In this document: positions 28,582 to 33,718 of the stretch, piece by piece
Layout: every line of letters begins with the position of its first letter
Position numbering within the stretch: the stretch's first letter is position 1
Source of the DNA: a virus
Length of the DNA: 33,718 nucleotides
Strand: one strand, 5' to 3'
IMG/VR virus record: IMGVR_UViG_3300030085_000821
Span: 1 to 33,718 of that record
Translations under genes and position numbers: made by a program
Notes under the pieces: generated by a model
What the model was told of the DNA's origin: nothing
The model's database searches: none
Seen by the model: the letters and a program-made list of their open reading frames with translations, nothing else

Positions 28582-30351
28582 ATGACGGTTAGCAGCACCA
28601 CCACAAAAAGTTCGCATTCGGGCGATGGTTCTCTCGACACCTTTGCCTATGCCTTCAGGATCTTTGCAGACGATGATTTGGTCGTCATCATTCGCACCAA
28701 CTCAACCGGTGCTGAAACTACCAAAACTAAGACAACTCATTATACTGTCACAGGTGTTGGCAGTGCGTCGGGCGGCAACGTCGTGTTTACTAGCGGCAAT
28801 ATTCCGACATCAGGCGAAACTGTTGTTATCAAGAGAAGTTTAACTCTCACACAAGCCACCGATTATGTGGCTAATGACCCTTTCCCTGCCGATAGTCACG
28901 AGGATGCGCTTGATCGTTTGACCATGATTGCGCAACAGCAACAAGAGGTTTTTGACCGTGCTGTTGTTTTGCCGGAAACTGACACAGCATCTACAACAAT
29001 TCCAAACTCTGTAGATCGTGCAAGCAAATATTTAGCTTTCAACTCAAGCGGAGATTTTATAGCGACAGCAGGCACGGCTGATGTAACTCCTATTAGCTCT
29101 GCTATGACACCTGTAGTTGGTGGCTCTACTCTCGCAAATGCTCGTACTGAATTTTTTAGCGGCACCAACTTATCGTTTGATGGCTCTGGTAACGTTAAAA
29201 GCACTAATGTAGTTGCAGACGTACTTCAGCTTGATGACGACGATGATAGCAACTCTATCAAGCTCCAAGCGCCTTCAGCAGTTACTACGACTACAACCTT
29301 CACCCTGCCAAATGGTGATGGTGATAGTGGTCAAACGTTAATTACAAACGGCAGTGGCGTACTTTCTTTTGCAGAGCCATACGGTAACCGCAATCTAATT
29401 ATTAATGGCGCAATGAAAGTTGCTCAACGCGGCACAACCAGCACTGCTACTGGTTATAAAAGCGTAGATCGTTTTACTCTAAGCATGACCAATTTTGATA
29501 ACGCCGCTATTACGCAAGCTCAATCAAGCCTTGCGCCAACTGGCTTTTCTAAGTCATATCGCATTGATTGCACAACTATCGAAACCGCATTAGCGGCAGA
29601 TGAATTTGCAAATGTATCACAGGTAATTGAAGCGCAAAATCTACAGCATATTCAAAATGGAAGTTCCGGTGCAAAATCTCTGACATTGTCTTTTTATGTT
29701 AAAAGCAACAAAACAGGCACTTATGGTGTAAATCTTTATAAACCAGATAGTACAGCAAGGCAGATTACGGCTACTTATGCAATTAGCTCTGCTGATACTT
29801 GGGAGTTTAAAACAATTACATTCGCTGGTGATACTGCTGGCGGCGGTATTACTGATGATACTGGCGCTGGCATTCATGTGTATTGGCATTTAGCGGCTGG
29901 ATCAAACTTTACAAGCTCAGATAGTACATCATGGGGCAACTATGCAGATGCTGGATTTGCATTTGGTCATGCCGTAAACATCTTTGACAACACTGCAAAT
30001 GATTGGGCTGTAACAGGCGTCCAGCTTGAGGTTGGTACGGTTGCCACGCCGTTTGAGCATCGTTCGTTTGGCGATGAGTTGGCTAGATGCCAGAGATACT
30101 TTGAATCAGTCCGAGCCTATTTTGAAGGTGGAACAGATGCAGGTGGCAGAGATCAGGCTGTTGGCGTTAAATTTTCCGTTGAAAAAAGAGCGGCACCGAC
30201 TGTAACAAGAACAAGCATAGGGGCTACTAATATTGCTTCTCATCAAACCGCTGCTGCATTAGACATTGCCGGCGCATTCACGAGAAACCGCACTACTAGT
30301 TCAGGCGCAACATTTTTCCACGACCAGTTAGACTGCGAATCGGAGTTGTAG
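28582..30351 (+). CDS. Tail fibre protein, T7 gp17-type N-terminus
   Basis: 589 aa, ATTGGAGC upstream. The first about 150 residues contain FAYAFRIFADDDLVVIIRT, the VVFTSGNIPTSGETVVIKRS strand, DPFPADSHEDALDRLTMIAQ and QQQQEVFDRAV, the classic N-terminal attachment domain of T7-like tail fibres. A linker is followed by GNRNLIINGAMKVAQRGTT, a common start of a receptor-binding domain in marine phage fibres, and a beta-rich C-terminus with FEHRSFGDELARCQRYF. It binds the host receptor. The C-terminus is the part expected to vary between strains. Confidence 0.9.
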   Translation: MTVSSTTTKSSHSGDGSLDTFAYAFRIFADDDLVVIIRTNSTGAETTKTKTTHYTVTGVGSASGGNVVFTSGNIPTSGETVVIKRSLTLTQATDYVANDPFPADSHEDALDRLTMIAQQQQEVFDRAVVLPETDTASTTIPNSVDRASKYLAFNSSGDFIATAGTADVTPISSAMTPVVGGSTLANARTEFFSGTNLSFDGSGNVKSTNVVADVLQLDDDDDSNSIKLQAPSAVTTTTTFTLPNGDGDSGQTLITNGSGVLSFAEPYGNRNLIINGAMKVAQRGTTSTATGYKSVDRFTLSMTNFDNAAITQAQSSLAPTGFSKSYRIDCTTIETALAADEFANVSQVIEAQNLQHIQNGSSGAKSLTLSFYVKSNKTGTYGVNLYKPDSTARQITATYAISSADTWEFKTITFAGDTAGGGITDDTGAGIHVYWHLAAGSNFTSSDSTSWGNYADAGFAFGHAVNIFDNTANDWAVTGVQLEVGTVATPFEHRSFGDELARCQRYFESVRAYFEGGTDAGGRDQAVGVKFSVEKRAAPTVTRTSIGATNIASHQTAAALDIAGAFTRNRTTSSGATFFHDQLDCESEL

Positions 30352-30353
30352 TT

Positions 30354-30533
30354 ATGAACATTACAAACGCCAAGTACATCGACGACATCACTGGCAAAGG
30401 CCAGCATGAGTTTATCAAAGCAACCATTGACGGCGAACAGATGGTTGTCCCATTAGACGACAACAATCGCCACTATGAAGAAATCATGCGGCAAGTTGCT
30501 GCGGGTACACTAACCATTGCAGACGCAGACTAA
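30354..30533 (+). CDS. 59-aa protein downstream of tail fibre
   Basis: ATG 30354 with CGGAGTTG upstream: MNITNAKYIDDITGKGQHEF, then IKATIDGEQMVVPLDDNNRH and MRQVAAGTLTIADAD. This short form with 'GEQM.VPLD..NRHY' and the final TIADAD is common after marine phage tail fibres or in tail modules; it may be a fibre-assembly or structural accessory protein. Function not established. It is followed by AAGGAGC for the next gene. Confidence 0.78.
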   Translation: MNITNAKYIDDITGKGQHEFIKATIDGEQMVVPLDDNNRHYEEIMRQVAAGTLTIADAD

Positions 30534-30544
30534 GGAGCTTTTAA

Positions 30545-30859
30545 ATGGCTACATCACTTGCAAAAGATCAAACCAACTTTCACCCAATTCAAGCTCTTGC
30601 CCCTGGTACAACACAGACCATCACTACCAGCGGATCAAGTGCCGCAATCAGCAGTGCCTTTGCTGTTGGGACTACTGTAGTGCGAATTGTGGCAACTAAA
30701 GATTGTCACATCACGTTTGGTGCATCGCCGACAGCTACGACATCCTTGCCATTCATGCCTGCTAATCAGGTTGAATATTTCAAAGTTACTGCCGGCCAGA
30801 AGTGTGCAGCCATTCAAAACGCAGAGGCTGGCACAGTCTTTGTGACCGAGATGTCATAA
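30545..30859 (+). CDS. Small beta-rich structural-type protein
   Basis: 104 aa with AAGGAGC upstream. Thr/Ala/Ser-rich beta pattern (TQTITTSGSSAAISSAFAVG and VVRIVATKDCHITFGASPTA, then MPANQVEYFKVTAGQKCAAI). It resembles small virion-associated beta-sandwich proteins of marine phages. Unknown role; possibly a fibre-tip or decoration protein. The stop overlaps the next start (ATAATG). Confidence 0.72.
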   Translation: MATSLAKDQTNFHPIQALAPGTTQTITTSGSSAAISSAFAVGTTVVRIVATKDCHITFGASPTATTSLPFMPANQVEYFKVTAGQKCAAIQNAEAGTVFVTEMS

Positions 30860-31632
30860 TGCTTGGCGGCGTTGGCAACATAGGCACATTGAGTGCCAGA
30901 CGGCGTGTCATTGCTGCTGCCGGTGGTGGCGGTGGCGGTGATGGACGATCTGGGTCTGCCGATAGCGATCATGTCCACACCATAAGTGGCCTCAACACGC
31001 TGTATATGATTCCAGATATACATTATATAAATCAAAGTGCTAACGATAATACAGAAAACTATTCGGTAAAGGATATTTCATTTACAAGCGGTAGCTCTGC
31101 TTCTCATACCTTTTATCTTGCATGTAAATTAAAAAGCAATACTTCTAGCTTTCATAATGATGTTTGTGTTGGGGCCATACAAGTTTTTAGAGGTGATACT
31201 TGCGTCTTTGCTGGAGGCGCAGAAGACACAAGTATTTTCACAACATCAGAGGATGTAAATGATACTGATCCTACAGGGTCTATTACTTTCGGCGCTATAC
31301 CGCCATCTGTGCAAAATGGCAAATGGAACGTAGCTAGTGCAACTGGTAGCGGCAATACTGGTGCAGCAGATTCGATATCCACAGATTTTCAAAGCACTAG
31401 CAACCCTTTGCCAAACGCAGGCGAAGAGATTATTGCCCAAGCCGCATCAACAAATTTTCTTTTTACTGAGGCAACAAGCTCAAGCGCGGGCTTTAAAATT
31501 TATTTGAGGTTTACGGTAAGTTTAACAACAAGCACAGCACACAAGTTTGTATTTGCTTATAACTTTGGTGTTAACACTTCAGACACTGGCGATGACAAAG
31601 ACGACAATATAGGCCTCTACATAGAAAACTAA
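30859..31632 (+). CDS. Putative virion/tail-associated protein
   Basis: 257 aa from ATG 30859 (MLGGVGNIGTLSARRRVIAA), in a TAATG overlap; the longer frame is a shadow. A glycine run and a short HVHTIS segment are followed by a Ser/Thr-rich beta region (DISFTSGSSASHTFYLACKL and LRFTVSLTTSTAHKFVFAYN). Likely a virion protein of the fibre/tail-tip module. Its composition is more AT-rich than the surrounding genes, which fits a variable, exchangeable surface gene. No family recognised. Confidence 0.72.
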   Translation: MLGGVGNIGTLSARRRVIAAAGGGGGGDGRSGSADSDHVHTISGLNTLYMIPDIHYINQSANDNTENYSVKDISFTSGSSASHTFYLACKLKSNTSSFHNDVCVGAIQVFRGDTCVFAGGAEDTSIFTTSEDVNDTDPTGSITFGAIPPSVQNGKWNVASATGSGNTGAADSISTDFQSTSNPLPNAGEEIIAQAASTNFLFTEATSSSAGFKIYLRFTVSLTTSTAHKFVFAYNFGVNTSDTGDDKDDNIGLYIEN

Positions 31633-31802
31633 TGAGTAAGCCAACAGCCGCATCTGTACAGGCACAGATAGACACACATGAGGCGGTCTGTGCTGAACGC
31701 TGGAAGGAAACTATCCTGCGTATTAAACGAATTGAACACATTATGATTGGCACTGCTGGCACAACAATCCTGTTGCTTATTGGGATTATTGTTAATGGAT
31801 GA
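31632..31802 (+). CDS. 56-aa membrane protein (XhlA-like/holin accessory)
   Basis: ATG 31632 (TAATG overlap): MSKPTAASVQAQIDTHEAVC, a charged helix (AERWKETILRIKRIEHIMIG) and a C-terminal transmembrane helix (TTILLLIGIIVNG). N-terminal helix plus C-terminal single span is the form of XhlA-type hemolysin/lysis accessory proteins. A lysis role is plausible given position at the start of the lysis region, but unproven. Confidence 0.68.
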   Translation: MSKPTAASVQAQIDTHEAVCAERWKETILRIKRIEHIMIGTAGTTILLLIGIIVNG

Positions 31803-31987
31803 TCCATGTGTTCTTACTGTTTGTATATGTAGGTGTAGGTGAGGATAAGCGGCTCACTAGCAATGATATGTATTTCCGCAGCGTTGATGACTGCGTGTAC
31901 TTTGCCCAGAGACTGCACAAACAAGGCAACAACATCACTGCTTATTGTTTGCCAAAATTGGTAGACGACAAGGTTAGGGTCTACTAA
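31799..31987 (+). CDS. Small exported-type protein with Cys pair
   Basis: 62 aa, ATG 31799 overlapping the preceding stop. Short N-terminal hydrophobic stretch (MIHVFLLFVYVGVG) like a signal anchor, then RSVDDCVYFAQRLHKQGNNI and AYCLPKLV with two cysteines (29 and 50) that could form a disulphide in the periplasm. A second protein of the same build is encoded at 32621-32800. Function unknown; a spanin-like or exclusion role is possible. Confidence 0.68.
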   Translation: MIHVFLLFVYVGVGEDKRLTSNDMYFRSVDDCVYFAQRLHKQGNNITAYCLPKLVDDKVRVY

Positions 31988-32418
31988 TGCTTGCGGAACT
32001 TGCAGCGGCCAACGCAGCGTTTGCAGTTATCAAGCAAGCTGTATCCAATGGAAAAGAAATTGCTGCCGCAGGTAATGCTATTGCTGAGTTCGTCGGGGCG
32101 AAAGAAAAACTACAGCAAAAAGCACAAAGAAAAGGTGGGGGCTCTGATCTACAAGAGTTTATGGCGCTTGAGCAAATTCGTCAGCAAGAAGAAGAACTAA
32201 AGCAGATTATGATTTATTTGGGCAGACCTGGCTTGTGGCATGATTGGCAGAAGTTTCAAGCGAAGGCCAGAATAGCTAGGCGAGAAGCAGAGCAAGATAG
32301 GATTAAAAGGCGCAAGCATCACTTTGAGGTAGCTGCCATCACGTTCATGCTTATTGTTATTGCGTGTGTTTTAGCTGCTATCGTTCTTTTAATTCTGCAC
32401 CATCAAGGGAGATTATGA
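31987..32418 (+). CDS. Coiled-coil protein with C-terminal TM segment
   Basis: 143 aa. Starts MLAELAAANAAFAVIKQAVS, then a Lys/Gln-rich region, GGGSDLQEFMALEQIRQQEE, and a family-like MIYLGRPGLWHDWQKFQAKA. Long basic helix (RRKHHFEVA) leads to a single C-terminal TM helix (FMLIVIACVLAAIVLLIL). I recognise this form from marine phages but know no function. It is in the lysis region; a tail-anchored membrane role is likely. TAATG overlap at start. Confidence 0.75.
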   Translation: MLAELAAANAAFAVIKQAVSNGKEIAAAGNAIAEFVGAKEKLQQKAQRKGGGSDLQEFMALEQIRQQEEELKQIMIYLGRPGLWHDWQKFQAKARIARREAEQDRIKRRKHHFEVAAITFMLIVIACVLAAIVLLILHHQGRL

Positions 32419-32624
32419 TGGAAGTGACTATGGAACGCTTTCTGGCGTGGAAGATCCTGCCGCGCGTTATGATGTTTGTAATGACGTTCATGTATATCCG
32501 CGTCATTGAATGGTTCATTTCTTTGCCGCCTGAGGCGATGACCTCACAGGCCACCGCCCTGACAGCCACGGTCACTGGCGCAATGACCGGCGCTTTCGCT
32601 GTCTGGCTAGGATCTGAAAAGTGA
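32418..32624 (+). CDS. Putative holin (two TM, marine type)
   Basis: 68 aa from ATG 32418 (alternative ATG 32415), with GGGAGA upstream: MEVTMERFLAWKILPRVMMF, two hydrophobic helices (VMMFVMTFMYIRVIEWFISL and TATVTGAMTGAFAVWLG) and a GSEK end. The WFISLP...GAMTGAFAVW pattern matches small holin-like proteins of marine phages. It would form membrane lesions for the lysozyme at 128-577. Coupled to both neighbours (overlaps at each end). Confidence 0.75.
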   Translation: MEVTMERFLAWKILPRVMMFVMTFMYIRVIEWFISLPPEAMTSQATALTATVTGAMTGAFAVWLGSEK

Positions 32625-32800
32625 AAACGGTCTGGGTGGTCATACTGGTGACTGCCGTGTCGCCGTTCCAATACAACGTCGCGCCGCTGATCGATGCAGA
32701 CACTCTTGAGCAATGCCATCAGAAGGCAGTCAAGATTGATCGTGACATACATCGCGAGGACAACCAGCAGATGGTCTGCATAAGGGTGGATTTCGAATGA
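32621..32800 (+). CDS. Second small exported-type protein with Cys pair
   Basis: 59 aa from GTG 32621 (GTGA overlap with the holin stop; AGGA upstream). MKTVWVVILVTAVSPF is a short signal-like hydrophobic N-terminus, followed by LIDADTLEQCHQKAVKIDRD and QQMVCIRVDFE with two cysteines. It parallels the protein at 31799. It lies between the two holin candidates. No Rz/Rz1 similarity is visible, yet a spanin-like or periplasmic lysis role is possible. Confidence 0.62.
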   Translation: MKTVWVVILVTAVSPFQYNVAPLIDADTLEQCHQKAVKIDRDIHREDNQQMVCIRVDFE

Positions 32801-33174
32801 TACAGGCACTGATACCCGCAATCACAGAGCTTGCCGGTGGTTGGTTAAAGGGCAAGGCAGAAGAGAAAGCAGCGCAGGCTAGGGTCAAAGTCGCCAAGGC
32901 AGAAGCTGAAGCAGAGGTGATGAAGGTCGCCGCCACGCATGAAGCTGGCTGGGAAAAGATCATGGCCGAGGCCAGCAAGGATAGCTGGAAGGACGAAGCC
33001 TGGACGATTTTGTTCATCGTGATCATCGCTATGTGCTTCATCCCGCCACTACAGCCCTATGTAGAACGTGGGTTTGCAGCGTTGGAAACCACCCCAGATT
33101 GGTTTCAATGGGCAATGTATGCTAGTATTGCTGCATCATTCGGTCTTAGAGGCATCAAGGGGCTGAAGAAATGA
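32797..33174 (+). CDS. Putative holin (helical N-terminus, two C-terminal TM)
   Basis: 125 aa. Starts MIQALIPAITELAGGWLKGK, then a long Ala/Lys/Glu helix (VKVAKAEAEAEVMKVAA), the motif WEKIMAEASKDSWKDEAWT, TM1 (ILFIVIIAMCFIPPLQPYVE) and TM2 (WAMYASIAASFGLRGI). The form 'SWKDE.WT...MCF.P......G...L..TP.W' matches phage holin-family proteins annotated in many marine podoviruses. Likely partner of the lysozyme. ATGA overlap at its start. Confidence 0.8.
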   Translation: MIQALIPAITELAGGWLKGKAEEKAAQARVKVAKAEAEAEVMKVAATHEAGWEKIMAEASKDSWKDEAWTILFIVIIAMCFIPPLQPYVERGFAALETTPDWFQWAMYASIAASFGLRGIKGLKK

Positions 33175-33353
33175 AGCGCAAATTCAAGTCTGTTCCCAAG
33201 ACTAAGGGCGGTGTGCCTAAGAAGTATGTGCGCGGTGCCAAGAACCCCAAGAAACGTGAGGCAGAAATCAAGCGCACGCGCCGCCTCTACAAGCAAGGCA
33301 AACTGACGCCTGCCATGATGGACAAGATTAGCAAGCAGAGGAGCCGAGGATGA
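33171..33353 (+). CDS. 60-aa Lys/Arg-rich protein
   Basis: MKRKFKSVPKTKGGVPKKYV, then GAKNPKKREAEIKRTRRLYK and GKLTPAMMDKISKQRSRG. About one third Lys/Arg. The 'VPKKYV.GAK.P.KRE.EI..T...Y..GK' pattern resembles small marine phage and algal-virus proteins of unknown role. First of the run of small basic proteins. ATGA overlap at both ends. Confidence 0.75.
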   Translation: MKRKFKSVPKTKGGVPKKYVRGAKNPKKREAEIKRTRRLYKQGKLTPAMMDKISKQRSRG

Positions 33354-33613
33354 GCAAAGCCGCGACCATTGCGAAATACTCGAAGTCGTCGGGCATATCT
33401 AAGTCTACACTCAGCAAGGTTTATCAGAGAGGGCTGGGTGCCTACTACAGCAGCGGCAGTAGACCAAAGGTTTCTGCGCATCAGTGGGCTGCTGGCAGGG
33501 TGCGCAGTTTTGCTACCGGCAAGGGCGGCGCACGCAAGGCAGACGCTGACCTGATCCGTAAGAAGAAAAAGCCTACAGCCAAAAAAGCAGCTAAAAAAAG
33601 GAGTAGGGCATGA
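33350..33613 (+). CDS. DUF5824-like basic protein
   Basis: 87 aa. Core SKSTLSKVYQRGLGAYYSSG, then SRPKVSAHQWAAGRVRSFAT, and KGGARKADADLIRKKKKPTA, with the 'VY.RG.GAYYSSGSRP..S.HQWA..RV.SF..G...ARKAD.DL' pattern I associate with DUF5824, seen in marine phages and large algal viruses. It ends with a lysine-rich tail. Function unknown. Stop overlaps the next start. Confidence 0.82.
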   Translation: MSKAATIAKYSKSSGISKSTLSKVYQRGLGAYYSSGSRPKVSAHQWAAGRVRSFATGKGGARKADADLIRKKKKPTAKKAAKKRSRA

Positions 33614-33718
33614 TTGGCAAGCGGCAAAAAGCTAAGATCAAAAAGGTGGCGAAGAAGCTACGCGGTGCCTCAAAAGCGCACGCCGGTCAGGCCAAAACGC
33701 TTGAGTCCATGATACGCA
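33610..33718 (+). CDS. Small Lys/Arg-rich protein, 5' part (continues at 1-131)
   Basis: ATG 33610, in an ATGA overlap with the previous stop, begins MIGKRQKAKIKKVAKKLRGA and continues across the circular junction to the stop at 129-131 (46 aa in all). It shows that the window ends are artificial breaks inside the late operon. Confidence 0.75.
   Translation, partial: MIGKRQKAKIKKVAKKLRGASKAHAGQAKTLESMIR
33620..33718. repeat. Right copy of 99-bp terminal direct repeat
   Basis: Identical to bases 1-99. See the left copy. Confidence 0.93.

Noticed and set aside
33620-33718. Phage long terminal repeat as in T7
   Set aside because: It is exactly 99 bases, lies within a coding frame that continues across the join, and is more simply an assembly overlap.

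Overview
The window is a complete tailed-phage genome of the T7-like podovirus type, assembled as a circle. The last 99 bases (33620-33718) are identical to bases 1-99, so the unique length is 33,619 bp and one small gene runs across the ends. Base composition looks near 50% GC by eye. The small accessory proteins (DUF6321-like and DUF5824-like basic proteins, an 'MPMGKGTYG' peptide, a marine-type holin) suggest a phage of a marine proteobacterium. The host cannot be fixed from the sequence.

Layout: (1) Plus-strand late operon, 10240 through 33718 and on to 1131. It holds small and large terminase, a HlyC-like acyltransferase, two low-complexity proteins, portal, a Bbp19-like protein, scaffold, capsid, a decoration-like protein, tail tubular proteins A and B, a GNAT-like protein, internal virion proteins, tail fibre, small tail and membrane proteins, two holin candidates, a run of very small Lys/Arg-rich proteins and a T4-type lysozyme. 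(2) Minus-strand operon, 5617 down to 1151: PD-(D/E)XK exonuclease, small DNA-binding proteins, a coiled-coil protein, a YhhQ-type queuosine-precursor transporter, an unknown 84-aa protein, a DpdA/TGT-like transglycosylase, a probable single-strand annealing protein, an SSB-like protein and three small proteins. (3) Plus-strand operon, 5706-7332: XRE repressor, a DnaJ-like zinc-finger peptide, a C5-cytosine methyltransferase and a Holliday-junction-resolvase-like nuclease. (4) Minus-strand operon, 9871 down to 7509: eight small proteins, mostly unknown, many preceded by the same ribosome-binding leader.

Two divergent control regions (5618-5705 and 9872-10239) start the four operons. Two convergent regions (around 1132-1151 and 7333-7508) end them. 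The second convergent region also holds six GCATTGC repeats next to an AT-rich tract and could be a replication origin.

The genes suggest a phage that relies on the host replisome: no DNA polymerase, RNA polymerase, primase, helicase or integrase was recognised. It carries its own recombination module (exonuclease, annealing protein, SSB-like protein, resolvase) and two likely DNA-modification routes that could counter restriction: scavenging of a 7-deazaguanine base (YhhQ plus DpdA-like enzyme) and cytosine methylation. The most notable observations are that compact 7-deazaguanine module, a second reading frame in the methyltransferase gene that itself resembles a methyltransferase-type C-terminus, the possible iteron origin, and a palindromic operator that supplies the -35 boxes of both divergent promoters beside a probably leaderless repressor gene.
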